Shown: one piece after another, positions 25,272 through 34,508 of the stretch | How positions within the stretch are numbered: the first letter of the stretch is position 1 | How the letters are laid out: each line of letters starts with the position of its first letter | NCBI RefSeq assembly: GCF_001426085.1 | Contig: NZ_LMRR01000044.1 | Location: 1 to 64,000 of the forward strand | From: Rhodococcus sp. Leaf278 | Lineage (GTDB): Bacteria > Actinomycetota > Actinomycetes > Mycobacteriales > Mycobacteriaceae | Direction of reading: 5' to 3' | DNA: 64,000 nt | Made by a program: the position numbers and the translations under genes | Notes under the pieces: generated by a model | What the model was told of the DNA's origin: nothing | Database searches by the model: none | Seen by the model: only the letters and a program-made list of their open reading frames with translations

Positions 25272-26165
25272 TCACGACCACTCCCGCGTCGGCAGCACAT
25301 CGGTCATGAAGCGGTGCAATGCCGGGTTGTCGTTGTCCACGCGCCAGGCAGCGTCGAGTTCGACGGGGCGTTCCTTCACAGTCCGAACCGGCCGGAACAC
25401 AACACCTTCCGGCCGCATCGTCGACGACGACTCCGGCACCAACGCCAATCCGATGCCGGAGCGAACGAGCACCAGCATCGTGTGCACCTGGGTCACGTAC
25501 TGCACGTAACGCGGAGACACCCCGACGATGGTGAAGGTGCTGATCAGCAGCTCGTGGAAGTACCGGGCATCGACGGGTGAATACATGATGATCGGCTGGT
25601 CCTCGAAGTCCTCCACCGACAGCTCGTCCTTCTCGGCAAGCGGGTGGTCGTGGGGCATCGCCGCGATCAACGACTCGTGCAGCACTGGTCGGGACGCTAT
25701 CCCCGGTCGCTTGAGAGGTGGCCTGGCCAACCCGAGATCCAGATCGCCGACGGCCAACGATTCCATCTGTACCGCCGAGACCATCTCGCGCAGAACGATT
25801 TTCACGTCCGGTAGCTTCTCCCGCGCGGCGTCGAGCAACTGTCGCAGCACTGCATGCGCCGATGCGCCGGTGAATCCGACGACCACGGTCCCCAAGTCTC
25901 CGGTGGGAACGCGTCGCACCGTCAGCAATGCGCCCTCGGCGAGGTCGAGGATGCGTCGGGCCTCGGGTAGGAAGGCCAATCCCGCGGCCGTCAGGGTCAC
26001 CGACCGGCTCGTGCGGTCGATCAGCTGCACGCCGACTTCGCTCTCGAGCTGTTGAATCTGCCTGCTCAGAGGGGGTTGCGTCATATGCAGCCGTTCGGCG
26101 GCACGGCCGAAGTGCAGTTCCTCCGCGACGGCGATGAAGCAGGACAATCTGTTGAGCGAGAACAT
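25272..26165 (-). CDS. LysR-family transcriptional regulator
   Basis: A 297-residue LTTR. The winged-helix N-terminus is textbook: LSCFIAVAEELHFGRAAERL, HMTQPPLSRQIQQLESEVGV, then LIDRTSRSVTLTAAGLAFLP. The effector domain carries VRSGIGLALVPES near its end. The ATG at 26165 places the HTH at the usual distance; the longer open frame was rejected. It diverges from the SulP transporter gene across 170 bases, so control of that transporter (and itself) is the likely job. Confidence 0.9.
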   Translation of the reverse strand: MFSLNRLSCFIAVAEELHFGRAAERLHMTQPPLSRQIQQLESEVGVQLIDRTSRSVTLTAAGLAFLPEARRILDLAEGALLTVRRVPTGDLGTVVVGFTGASAHAVLRQLLDAAREKLPDVKIVLREMVSAVQMESLAVGDLDLGLARPPLKRPGIASRPVLHESLIAAMPHDHPLAEKDELSVEDFEDQPIIMYSPVDARYFHELLISTFTIVGVSPRYVQYVTQVHTMLVLVRSGIGLALVPESSSTMRPEGVVFRPVRTVKERPVELDAAWRVDNDNPALHRFMTDVLPTREWS

Positions 26166-26244
26166 CGATTCATTCCTTGCATCGCACGGACAGTCTCGTT
26201 GGCCTTTTGCGTATAAATCTAGCGCACGAGCCGCCGCCCGACGA

Positions 26245-26273
26245 TTGACAACCTTCTCTCCGGTAAGAGTAGA
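26245..26273 (+). promoter_or_regulatory. Candidate promoter for the SulP gene
   Basis: TTGACA at 26245-26250, then a 17-base spacer and AGTAGA at 26268-26273, about 63 bases before the GTG at 26336. The -35 is perfect and the -10 is weak, which would suit activation by the divergent LysR protein. A TATAAAT patch at about 26213 on the other side could serve the LysR gene. Confidence 0.4.
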
Positions 26274-26335
26274 GTTGCACGCGGAGTGGACGCCGCACCG
26301 GTCGCAGTCCCTCGCACCCATCGAACGGAGTCCTT

Positions 26336-27844
26336 GTGTCCAGAGCTGTCCAGGTGCCCGCCACCGCCGTCGAAGACGTCTCGGTTCTGGGTGCGTTGCG
26401 CTCGCCGAGGCGGCTCAAGACCGAGGTCTTGGCAGGCCTGGTCGTGGCGCTCGCGCTGATACCGGAGGCCATTTCGTTCTCGATCATCGCCGGAGTCGAT
26501 CCGCGGGTCGGGCTTTTTGCATCGTTCACGATGGCCGTCACCATCTCCATCGTCGGCGGCCGACCGGCGATGATCTCCGCGGCGACCGGAGCGATTGCCT
26601 TGGTCGTCGCCCCCTTGGCGCGTGAATACGGACTCGACTACCTCATCGCAGCGGTGATTCTCGGCGGAGTATTACAGGTTGTGCTCAGCCTGCTCGGCGT
26701 CGCCAAACTGATGCGTTTCATCCCGCGCAGTGTCATGGTCGGATTCGTCAACGCGCTGGCGATCCTGATCTTCACCTCGCAGGTTCCGTATCTGATCGGC
26801 GTGCCGTGGTTGGTCTACCCGATGGTCGCCGTGGGCCTGGTCATCATGTTCTTTCTGCCCAAGCTCACCACCGTCGTGCCGGCTCCGCTGATCGCGATCG
26901 TGATACTCACCGCCGTCACGCTCGTCTTCGCGCTGGCTGTGCCGGATGTGGGTGACGAAGGCGAACTACCGTCCTCGCTGCCGTCGTTCTTGATCCCCAA
27001 TGTGCCGTTCACCGTCGACACACTGAGCATCATCGCGCCGTTCGCACTGGCCATTGCGCTGGTCGGTCTGCTCGAATCGCTGATGACCGCCAAGCTCGTC
27101 GACGACATCACCGACTCGCACTCCAACAAGACCCGCGAGGGTTGGGGACAGGGCGTGGCGAACCTGGTCACCGGATTCACCGGCGGCATGGGCGGCTGCG
27201 CGATGATCGGCCAGACCATGATCAACGTCAAGGTCTCCGGTGCCCGTACTCGAATCTCGACGTTCCTCGCCGGTGTCTTCCTACTGATTCTCGTGGTCGG
27301 TCTCGGTGACATCGTCGCGCTGATCCCGATGGCCGCGCTCGTCGCGGTGATGATCATGGTTTCCGTCGGGACGTTCGACTGGCACAGCATCCATCCGAAG
27401 ACGTTGCGCCGCATGCCCAAGAGCGAAACTCTCGTCATGGTGGCCACGGTTGCGGTCACCGTTGTCACCCACAATCTCGCGTACGGAGTGGTCGTCGGAG
27501 TGATCACGGCGATGGTGCTGTTCGCTCGCCGGGTCGCCCATCTGACCGAGGTGATCGACGTGGCTCATCCCGACGACGACACCCGTATCTACGCGGTGAA
27601 GGGCGAGTTGTTCTTCGCGTCGAGCAACGACCTGATCTACCAATTCGACTACGTCGGAGACCCGAAGAACATCGTCATCGACATGTCCGAGTCACACATC
27701 TGGGATGCGTCGACAGTGGCAACCCTCGACGCCATCACCACCAAGTACGCGGCCAAGGGAAAGACGGTGGAGATCATCGGCCTGAACGCGCCGTCGACCG
27801 AGCGGCACGATCGTCTCAGTGGAAACCTGGGCGGCGAGCACTGA
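26336..27844 (+). CDS. SulP-family anion transporter with STAS domain
   Basis: A 502-residue transporter. The first 400 residues hold 10-12 membrane helices with the SulP signatures ALALIPEAISFSIIAGVDPR and GLFASFTMAVTISIVGGRPA, and VGLLESLMTAKLVDDITDSH in the middle. A cytoplasmic STAS domain occupies the last 100 residues (KGELFFASSNDLIYQFDYV, then DMSESHIWDASTVATLDAI). It starts at GTG. The family moves sulfate, bicarbonate or other anions; the length (about 500) and helix pattern fit the bacterial YbaR/SulP branch. Confidence 0.9.
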   Translation: MSRAVQVPATAVEDVSVLGALRSPRRLKTEVLAGLVVALALIPEAISFSIIAGVDPRVGLFASFTMAVTISIVGGRPAMISAATGAIALVVAPLAREYGLDYLIAAVILGGVLQVVLSLLGVAKLMRFIPRSVMVGFVNALAILIFTSQVPYLIGVPWLVYPMVAVGLVIMFFLPKLTTVVPAPLIAIVILTAVTLVFALAVPDVGDEGELPSSLPSFLIPNVPFTVDTLSIIAPFALAIALVGLLESLMTAKLVDDITDSHSNKTREGWGQGVANLVTGFTGGMGGCAMIGQTMINVKVSGARTRISTFLAGVFLLILVVGLGDIVALIPMAALVAVMIMVSVGTFDWHSIHPKTLRRMPKSETLVMVATVAVTVVTHNLAYGVVVGVITAMVLFARRVAHLTEVIDVAHPDDDTRIYAVKGELFFASSNDLIYQFDYVGDPKNIVIDMSESHIWDASTVATLDAITTKYAAKGKTVEIIGLNAPSTERHDRLSGNLGGEH

Positions 27845-27878
27845 CTAGGGTGGTTGGTCGGGCGAAGAGAGGCGGCAC

Positions 27879-28286
27879 ATGGCAGACGACGGCGTACACA
27901 TGCAGATCGGGCAGGTAGCTCAGAAAACCGAGCTGTCCATCCGCACCGTCCGTCACTACGACGACGTAGGCCTGGTCACGCCCTCTGCCCGCTCCGCAGG
28001 CGGATTTCGGCTGTACACCGAGAACGACGTCGAACGCCTGCTCGTCATTCGCCGGATGAAGCCACTCGACTTCACCCTGGCCGAGATGAAACAGCTACTG
28101 GAATCTCTCGACGTTCTCGGCGACGAGAACGCGACCGACGACGCGAGGTCGTCAGCCGCGGCGTTCGTTCGCGAGTGCCACACCAAAGCCGAGGACAGCT
28201 GCCGCACGTTGCGGCGGCAGCTCGCCTACGCAGAAGAGCTGACCGAGGTGTTGTCGACTCGCGGAGCCGCAGCCCGGAGCGAGTAG
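27879..28286 (+). CDS. MerR-family transcriptional regulator
   Basis: A 135-residue regulator. The winged HTH is clear at residues about 8-75: MQIGQVAQKTELSIRTVRHY, DDVGLVTPSARSAGGFRLY, then DVERLLVIRRMKPLDFTLAE. The C-terminal dimerisation helix is followed by a short tail with one cysteine in the ECHTKAEDSC segment. An alternative start is ATG 27900. It is 34 bases downstream of the SulP gene and convergent with the lipase gene. Effector unknown. Confidence 0.87.
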   Translation: MADDGVHMQIGQVAQKTELSIRTVRHYDDVGLVTPSARSAGGFRLYTENDVERLLVIRRMKPLDFTLAEMKQLLESLDVLGDENATDDARSSAAAFVRECHTKAEDSCRTLRRQLAYAEELTEVLSTRGAAARSE

Positions 28287-28294
28287 GTTCGGGT

Positions 28295-29551
28295 TTATCG
28301 GCCGAAGCTACTGCATCCGGGTCGAACCGGAATTCCCGCGAGGCGGTCGTCCAACCACGCGAACGCAGCGGGAGCTCCGCTGCCGGCAACGATGCTGTGC
28401 TCACCCAGATATTCCTCGAGGCGGACGTCGGCTCCGCGAGAACACCACTTGTCGAACACGGCCTCGGGCCCTTCCTTCGGAATCCAGAACTCCTGCTGTC
28501 CGTGATACAGGAACACCGGTGCCGTCGGGGTTCCGCCGTCTCCCAATCGATTCTGATCGGCAACCGCGAGCGCCAGCGGCGAATTGAAGGCATCGGGAGT
28601 GATGGACAGTGACTCGATGCGGATCGGAGCAACGACTGCGAGCGGTGCAATCCCGACGATGCACAGGTCCTTCGACGCCTGTGCGAGCCGCCACCCGTCG
28701 TCGTTGTAGAGCGAGAGCATCTCGGGGTACTCGCGCGCCACGCCCATCGCCGCGGCGAGGAACACCGACGCCGCCAAGTTGCCGTTCATGGACTGACGTA
28801 GCAGCGCGAAGTCGGTGGGCGTTCCGCCGAACGCTGCGCCGACAATGTTCAGTTCGGGGGCGTAGGCCGGAGCCTCCTGCACGGCCCAGCCCGATGCGAT
28901 CGCCCCACCCGAGTAGCCCGTAAGACCCAGGGGCGCAGTCGGATCGAGGCCGACAGCGGCGGTCGTGACCGCGCCGCGCAGACCGTCCAGTACGGCGTGC
29001 GCCGCCATCGGTCCGACGGCGTACGCATGGCGTGGCCCCTGATGGTCGGTGACTACGACGGCGTAGCCCCGCGCCAGAAGCAGCTGCACGGGTGCCAATT
29101 CCGGAGCGATACCGCGTTGCATGGTCCACGATGGCTCACACGTGGCGCCGAGCGAATCGATGGCCATGTTGTAGGCAACAACAGGGCGCGGACCCGGCGA
29201 GGTCCAGGGTGCGGTCGGGACGATGACGCTGGTGACGATGGCAGCGGGGCGGTCCTTCGCGTCGGTCGAGGCAACCAGCAGTTGGGTGGTGGTGACCGGG
29301 GTGACAAGTGGTCCGACGGTGACGCTGCGGGTCCGTAGAACTGTTCCGGGAGCAGCTGTTTCGTATCCAGGCGGCGGAACGACCCACGGATCGTCGAGCG
29401 GTGTTGCGGCGATCGATTCGGCGGTGCGCGGCGGATTCTGGAAATCGCCGAGTGGATCGGCACCCGCCGACCCCTGCCCGCCCGCCACCACCAATGACAC
29501 CGCAGCGACCATCGCCGCATACCGACGGCCGAACTTCGCGTACTTCCCCAT
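28295..29551 (-). CDS. Secreted lipase (LIP / triacylglycerol lipase family)
   Basis: A 418-residue exported alpha/beta hydrolase. A signal peptide (KFGRRYAAMVAAVSLVVAGG, cleavage near GSAGA-DP) precedes NPPRTAESIAATPLDDPWVV and PPPGYETAAPGTVLRTRSV, the standard opening of the secretory lipase family. The nucleophile elbow is LGLTGYSGGAIASGW, and QQEFWIPKE and YLGEHSIVAG surround the acid and histidine. Four cysteines probably form disulfides outside the cell. Mycolate-group bacteria use such enzymes on host or environmental lipids. It stands alone. Confidence 0.87.
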   Translation of the reverse strand: MGKYAKFGRRYAAMVAAVSLVVAGGQGSAGADPLGDFQNPPRTAESIAATPLDDPWVVPPPGYETAAPGTVLRTRSVTVGPLVTPVTTTQLLVASTDAKDRPAAIVTSVIVPTAPWTSPGPRPVVAYNMAIDSLGATCEPSWTMQRGIAPELAPVQLLLARGYAVVVTDHQGPRHAYAVGPMAAHAVLDGLRGAVTTAAVGLDPTAPLGLTGYSGGAIASGWAVQEAPAYAPELNIVGAAFGGTPTDFALLRQSMNGNLAASVFLAAAMGVAREYPEMLSLYNDDGWRLAQASKDLCIVGIAPLAVVAPIRIESLSITPDAFNSPLALAVADQNRLGDGGTPTAPVFLYHGQQEFWIPKEGPEAVFDKWCSRGADVRLEEYLGEHSIVAGSGAPAAFAWLDDRLAGIPVRPGCSSFGR

Positions 29552-29672
29552 TTAGACCCCCCGGTCGAAGTTCCGGATCGTTACCGGAGCTTTCCAAACG
29601 ACTCTAGGGGCCGGAACCATCTACAGGGGCCGAACGCAAAATTTGCTCACCTCGCCACTGGCAAATTCATGC

Positions 29673-31382
29673 TCAGCCGTCGACGACCACCGGGACGATG
29701 AGGGGCTGACGGCCCAGGGTCTGCTTGGCCCAGCGGGCCGATTCCTGCACGATGCGCTTCTCGATGTTCTCGCGAGAAGCAACCTTGACGTCGCTCTCGC
29801 GCGTGAGGGTCTTACCGATCGCCTTGGCCAACGAGTCGAAAGCGTTGGCCTCGTGCGCGAATCCGCGTCCGATGAAGTCGACGTCGTCGACCAGCAGGCC
29901 GGTGTCGGGATCCACGATCGCAATGACGGTCAGTACGCCCTCGTTCGCCAGCAGGCGACGGTCGGCCAGCGAATCCTCGGTAACACCGCCGACGGCACTG
30001 CCGTCGACGTAGACGAGCTCGATGGGGACGGAGCCGGTGATCTGGGCGACGCCGTCGAACAGATCGATGACGCTTCCGTTCTCCGCGATCAGGACGCGAT
30101 CGCGAGGAACACCGGTCCTGATCGCGAGATCGGCGTTGGCGCGCAAATGTCGCGACTCACCGTGTACCGGAAGCACATTGGCGGGTTCGAGGATGTTGTA
30201 GCAGTAGACCAATTCGCCGGCGCTCGCGTGACCTGACACGTGCACCTTGGCATTTCCCTTGTGTACCACCCGCGCACCCTTGTCCACGAGACCGTTGATG
30301 ACGCGGTAGATCGCGTTCTCGTTTCCGGGAATGAGACTGCTCGCCATCAGCACGGTGTCGCCGTCGCCGACCTTGATCTGGTGTTCGCCCGACGCCATGC
30401 GTGACAGCGCGGCCAGTGGCTCGCCCTGTGATCCGGTGCAGATCAGCGTGATCTTGTTCGCCGGAAGACGATTGAGCTTCGGCAGGTCCACCACGAGTCC
30501 GTCGGGCACGTCGAGGTAGTTCAGATCGGTTGCAATCTTCATGTTGCGCACCATCGACCGACCGACGAATGCCACTTTGCGTCCCTGTGCATGCGCGGCG
30601 TCGAGTACCTGCTGAATGCGGTGGACGTGACTGGCGAAGCTCGAGACGATCACGCGTCCCGTCGTTTCGCGGAACACCTTCTCGATGGCCGGGACCAGAT
30701 CGCGTTCCGAGACCATGAAGCCGGGAACCTCGGCGTTGGTGGAGTCCACGAGGAGTAGATCGAGCCCCTCCTCACCGAGGCGCGCGAAGCTACGGAGGTC
30801 GGTGATCCGACCATCGAGCGGAAACTGGTCCATCTTGAAGTCGCCGGTGTGCAGCACCAGCCCGGCGTCGGTCCGAATGGCGATGGCCAGACCGTCGGGG
30901 ATCGAGTGGTTGACGGCGATGAACTCGAGCTCGAACGGGCCTTCCTGACGCGTCTGTCCCGCCTCGACCTCGATCAGCTTCGTCGAGACCTTGAACTCCT
31001 CGAACTTGGCGGCCAGGAAATGCAGAGTCAGCCTCGACGAGATGACGGGAATGTCGCCACGCTCGCGGAGCAGGTACGGGACGCCGCCGATGTGGTCCTC
31101 GTGCCCGTGCGTCAGAACGATGGCGACAACGTCGTCGAGGCGATCCCGGATGCAGCTCCAGTCCGGGAGGATCACGTCGACGCCCGGCTGGTGCTCTTCG
31201 GGGAACAGCACGCCGCAGTCGACGATGAGCAATTTCCCGTCGAATTCGAAGACGGTCATGTTCCGGCCGATCTCGCCGAGACCGCCGGTTGCGATCACGC
31301 GAAGGTGCCCTGCCGACAGCGCTGAGGAGGATCGCTTTCGAGGTGCGGCGGGGGATCGGCGTTGGCGCGGTGATCTAGACAT
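29673..31382 (-). CDS. rnj: Ribonuclease J
   Basis: A 569-residue metallo-beta-lactamase/beta-CASP ribonuclease. The metal-binding HGHEDHIGG begins at residue 92. GLGEIGRNMTVFEFDGKLLI is at the N-terminus, and HTGDFKMDQFPLDG, ASHVHRIQQVLDAA, ICTGSQGEPLAALSRMASGE and VSGHASAGE are the remaining MBL and beta-CASP motifs. The last 100 residues form the RNase J C-terminal domain. The short basic leader (about 22 residues) is common in Mycobacteriales. It acts in mRNA decay and rRNA maturation. In many actinobacteria rnj follows dapA; here that neighbour is absent from the window. Confidence 0.95.
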   Translation of the reverse strand: MSRSPRQRRSPAAPRKRSSSALSAGHLRVIATGGLGEIGRNMTVFEFDGKLLIVDCGVLFPEEHQPGVDVILPDWSCIRDRLDDVVAIVLTHGHEDHIGGVPYLLRERGDIPVISSRLTLHFLAAKFEEFKVSTKLIEVEAGQTRQEGPFELEFIAVNHSIPDGLAIAIRTDAGLVLHTGDFKMDQFPLDGRITDLRSFARLGEEGLDLLLVDSTNAEVPGFMVSERDLVPAIEKVFRETTGRVIVSSFASHVHRIQQVLDAAHAQGRKVAFVGRSMVRNMKIATDLNYLDVPDGLVVDLPKLNRLPANKITLICTGSQGEPLAALSRMASGEHQIKVGDGDTVLMASSLIPGNENAIYRVINGLVDKGARVVHKGNAKVHVSGHASAGELVYCYNILEPANVLPVHGESRHLRANADLAIRTGVPRDRVLIAENGSVIDLFDGVAQITGSVPIELVYVDGSAVGGVTEDSLADRRLLANEGVLTVIAIVDPDTGLLVDDVDFIGRGFAHEANAFDSLAKAIGKTLTRESDVKVASRENIEKRIVQESARWAKQTLGRQPLIVPVVVDG

Positions 31383-31460
31383 GGTGTCAACGCTACGGGG
31401 GCCTCCCCACCTGGCTTCGACCCCGGTCCGAGTATCCAGGAAACCATTGCGGAATCACGT

Positions 31461-31492
31461 GTCATCACTTTAAAGTGATGACGCGCGTCATC
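31461..31492. promoter_or_regulatory. Two overlapping perfect palindromes upstream of the monooxygenase operon
   Basis: Bases 31461-31482 are a perfect 22-bp palindrome with ends GTCATC/GATGAC and centre ACTTTAAAGT. Bases 31477-31492, GATGACGCGCGTCATC, are a second perfect palindrome that shares the middle GATGAC arm. There are thus three GTCATC-type half-sites in 32 bases, 33 bases before the ATG at 31525. This fits an operator for the TetR protein encoded third in the operon. Confidence 0.65.
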
Positions 31493-31524
31493 GGATCGCG
31501 TGTCGGCCGGGAGGGGTTCGAGAG

Positions 31525-33015
31525 ATGCACATTCACACCGTGGTGATCATCGGAAGCGGGTTCGGAGGCCAGTGCGCCGCCAAAGCGATGCTCGATCGCG
31601 GCATCGACGACTTCGTCGTCCTCGAAAGACGACCCTTCCTCGGCGGAACGTGGAAGCAGAACCGCTACCCGGGGGCAGCCGTCGATGTTCAGAGTCCGCT
31701 GTACTCGATCGCGTCGGAGCCTTTCGAGTGGTCGCGCATGTTCGCCGAACGCGAGGAACTCGAGCGGTACACCGACCACGTGCTCGAGTCGAACGGCCTG
31801 CCGGCACGCACGCATCTCGATACCGACGTCCAGAAGATCGAATGGTCCGGAGACCACTGGACCATCTCCACCTCGCGGGGTGACTACGCGGCCACGTTCG
31901 TCGTCAACGCGTCCGGGCCACTCAGTACGCCGGTCATACCGCCGTTCCCCGGACGCGAGAATTTCCAGGGCACCCAGTTTCACACCAACGACTGGCACAC
32001 GGATTACGACCACGCGGGCAAGCGCGTCGCCATCGTCGGCAGCGGTGCCAGTGCCGCGCAGGTGATTCCTGCGATCCAACCCGACGTCGAGCAGCTGCAC
32101 GTCTTCCAGCGAACTCCACACTGGGTGATGCCCCGACACGATCGCGAGTTCACCCCGCTGCAGCGCAGGCTTTTACGAATGGAACCGATCCGCAGACTGG
32201 TTCGCGCGGGCATCTACTGGAGCCTCGAGACTCGCATTATCGGGTTCAAGTACTCGCGGAGAATGTTGAAGGCGGTCGCACAGCGAACTGCTTTGAAGCA
32301 CATCGAGTCTCAGGTTCCGGATTCCGAGCTTCGAGCGAAGGTCACCCCGGACTACGTCATCGGGTGCAAGCGGGTTCTGCTGTCCAACACGCTCTATCCC
32401 GCGCTGGGGCAGGGGAACGTCACCCTGCACGAAAAGAACGACGGCATCGCCGAGATCACCGAGACCGGAATCGTCACCACCACAGGCGAACACGTCGATG
32501 TCGACCTTCTGGTGTGGTCCACCGGATACGACGCGACCGACGGCGTGATCTCGTACCCGGTCATCGGCCGTGACGGACGGGCACTGTCCGATGTCTGGGA
32601 TCCCTACCCGCGCGCCTACCTCGGCACCACGATCCCCGGCTTCCCCAACCTGTTTGTCGTCACCGGACCGAACACCGGAATCGGGCACACCTCGGCCATC
32701 TTCCTCATCGAGGCGCAGATGGAGTACATCGTGCGAGCCGTAGACGCCGTTCGTAATTCGGGCGGGCTGGCCATCGAAGTCACAGAAGCCGCCGAACAGG
32801 CGTACACCGAGAAGATTCACCGCGATATGGAGGGCACCGTCTGGAAGGACGGCGGCTGCCACAGCTGGTACCAATCGAAATCCGGACACGTGGTGGCAAT
32901 GTTCCCGGGATTCAGCTTCACGTTCCGTCGGTGGGCCAAGCGTTTTCGGCCCGAAGCTCATCGCATCCACATGGCACCGACCGTGACCACCACATTGGAC
33001 GAGGTTTCGGCATGA
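31525..33015 (+). CDS. Flavin-dependent monooxygenase, Baeyer-Villiger type
   Basis: A 496-residue flavoprotein. The FAD loop is VVIIGSGFGGQCAAKAML, followed by LGGTWKQNRYPGAAVDVQ. The Baeyer-Villiger fingerprint FxGxxxHTxxW is present as FQGTQFHTNDW. The NADPH loop is VAIVGSGASAAQVIPAI, and DLLVWSTGYDATDG is the distal ATG-type motif. It would insert oxygen into a ketone or cycloketone, or oxidise a heteroatom. It is the first gene of a three-gene coupled operon (ATGA, then TGATG) with an SDR and a TetR regulator, an arrangement expected for alcohol to ketone to ester degradation. Confidence 0.9.
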   Translation: MHIHTVVIIGSGFGGQCAAKAMLDRGIDDFVVLERRPFLGGTWKQNRYPGAAVDVQSPLYSIASEPFEWSRMFAEREELERYTDHVLESNGLPARTHLDTDVQKIEWSGDHWTISTSRGDYAATFVVNASGPLSTPVIPPFPGRENFQGTQFHTNDWHTDYDHAGKRVAIVGSGASAAQVIPAIQPDVEQLHVFQRTPHWVMPRHDREFTPLQRRLLRMEPIRRLVRAGIYWSLETRIIGFKYSRRMLKAVAQRTALKHIESQVPDSELRAKVTPDYVIGCKRVLLSNTLYPALGQGNVTLHEKNDGIAEITETGIVTTTGEHVDVDLLVWSTGYDATDGVISYPVIGRDGRALSDVWDPYPRAYLGTTIPGFPNLFVVTGPNTGIGHTSAIFLIEAQMEYIVRAVDAVRNSGGLAIEVTEAAEQAYTEKIHRDMEGTVWKDGGCHSWYQSKSGHVVAMFPGFSFTFRRWAKRFRPEAHRIHMAPTVTTTLDEVSA

Positions 33016-33854
33016 GCAGGCACACTGGGCAGGTAGCACTGATCACGGGAGCCGCAGGAGGAATCGGTTCCGCCGTGGCGACCGCACTGCACCGACGCGG
33101 TGCGTCGATCGTTCTGGTCGACGTGGCGTCGACCGATCTCGAGTCCGTGGCCGCGAAGTTGGGCAACCAGCGTGTGGCGATCGCCTATGCCGATGTCACC
33201 GTGCGGGAGCAGCTCGATGCGGCCGTCGCCACCGCGATCGACAGTTTCGGCACGCTCGACGTCGTGATGGCCAATGCCGGGATCTCCAGCGGTGCACAGG
33301 CATCGACCGTCCGTTCCATCGACGACGGAGTCTTCGAACGCGTCATCGGTGTCAACCTGATCGGCGTGTGGAACACGGTGCGTGCCGCGCTTCCTCACAT
33401 CGTCGAGTCCGGGGGCTACGTGCTGATCACCTCGTCCACATACGCGTATCTCAACGGACTGGCGAATGCGCCGTACGCGGCATCGAAGGCAGCCGTCGAA
33501 CAACTCGGCCGTGCACTGCGTTCGGAGCTGGCCGGCACGAAAGCGACTGCGGGAGTGCTGTATCCGGGGTGGGTTGCAACCCCGATCGCCGAAGTCGCCT
33601 TCGGCGGCGATGACGTCGCGACGGCCATGATCGCCCGCGCCTTTCCCACTCCGCTGCTTCGCCCGATCACACCGGACAAGCTGGCCCGCGTGGCCGTTCG
33701 CGGTATCGGACGGCGAGCTGCGCGCATCGCTGTGCCCGGTCGCTGGATTCCGATCTCGATCTTGCGCGGCATCGTCAACCCGATCATGGATGCCATGATG
33801 GAGCGCGACGCCGAATTGATCCGGCTCACTGCCGAACTGAATGCCCGACGTTGA
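33012..33854 (+). CDS. SDR-family oxidoreductase of the monooxygenase operon
   Basis: A 280-residue short-chain dehydrogenase with ALITGAAGGIGSAVATAL, MANAGISSG, then SSTYAYLNGLANAPYAASKA containing the Y-x3-K pair. The last 60 residues are an extension that suggests membrane association (IPISILRGIVNPIMDAMME). The ATG overlaps the monooxygenase stop (ATGA). It probably interconverts the alcohol and the ketone that the monooxygenase uses. Confidence 0.87.
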   Translation: MSRHTGQVALITGAAGGIGSAVATALHRRGASIVLVDVASTDLESVAAKLGNQRVAIAYADVTVREQLDAAVATAIDSFGTLDVVMANAGISSGAQASTVRSIDDGVFERVIGVNLIGVWNTVRAALPHIVESGGYVLITSSTYAYLNGLANAPYAASKAAVEQLGRALRSELAGTKATAGVLYPGWVATPIAEVAFGGDDVATAMIARAFPTPLLRPITPDKLARVAVRGIGRRAARIAVPGRWIPISILRGIVNPIMDAMMERDAELIRLTAELNARR

Positions 33855-34501
33855 TGAGTACAGTGTCCGAAGCCGCCGGCCGAGCCTACGGCGGTGAGAC
33901 CGCGGTGGACCGCGACGACCGCAGGCGGCGGCAGCTGCTGGACGCCGGACTGCGAGTGTTCGGAAGCAGCGGGTACCGCGCCGCGACGGTCCGCGGACTG
34001 TGCCGCGAGGCCAAGATCGCCGATCGGCACTTCTATCAGTACTTCGACAAGACCGAAGATCTCCTGCTCGCGGTCTACGCCGAATGTATTGCCCACCTCA
34101 CCGATTCGGTGTCCGAGGCGATTGTGCAGGTGGACCGGGACGTTGATCTCAGGGAGGTTGCGAAGCAGTTGCTCGACCCGTTCTTTCAGGTCATCGAAGA
34201 TCCGCACCTGGCCCGAGTGGTGTGGATGGAGGTGCTCGGGGTCAGTCCTCGCGTCGAGCAGACATACCTGACGGTGATGCAGGAATTCGGGACACTGCTG
34301 CTCGGCTACCTCCGCACGTTCGCCGGCGACGTACCGTCGGGCCCCGATCTGGATGCCGACCTGCTTGCCACCGCCGCGATCGGCGGAATAAGCCACACCG
34401 CGATGACCTGGTATCAGAGCGGCTACGCCGCGGAGCGACGCATGGTCGTCGCCACCATCGCGACCATGCTCGCCAACATCGTTGCCCCGCTGAATCCGTA
34501 G
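33854..34501 (+). CDS. TetR-family regulator of the monooxygenase operon
   Basis: A 215-residue TetR protein. The HTH reads RRRQLLDAGLRVFGSSGYRA, TVRGLCREAKIADRHFYQYF, DKTEDLLLAVY. The effector half is helical with GGISHTAMTWYQSGY. The ATG overlaps the SDR stop (TGATG), so it is co-translated with the enzymes it presumably represses. The palindromes at 31461-31492 are the likely site, giving autoregulation; this is inference from context. Confidence 0.88.
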   Translation: MSTVSEAAGRAYGGETAVDRDDRRRRQLLDAGLRVFGSSGYRAATVRGLCREAKIADRHFYQYFDKTEDLLLAVYAECIAHLTDSVSEAIVQVDRDVDLREVAKQLLDPFFQVIEDPHLARVVWMEVLGVSPRVEQTYLTVMQEFGTLLLGYLRTFAGDVPSGPDLDADLLATAAIGGISHTAMTWYQSGYAAERRMVVATIATMLANIVAPLNP

Positions 34502-34508
34502 CGGCGAA

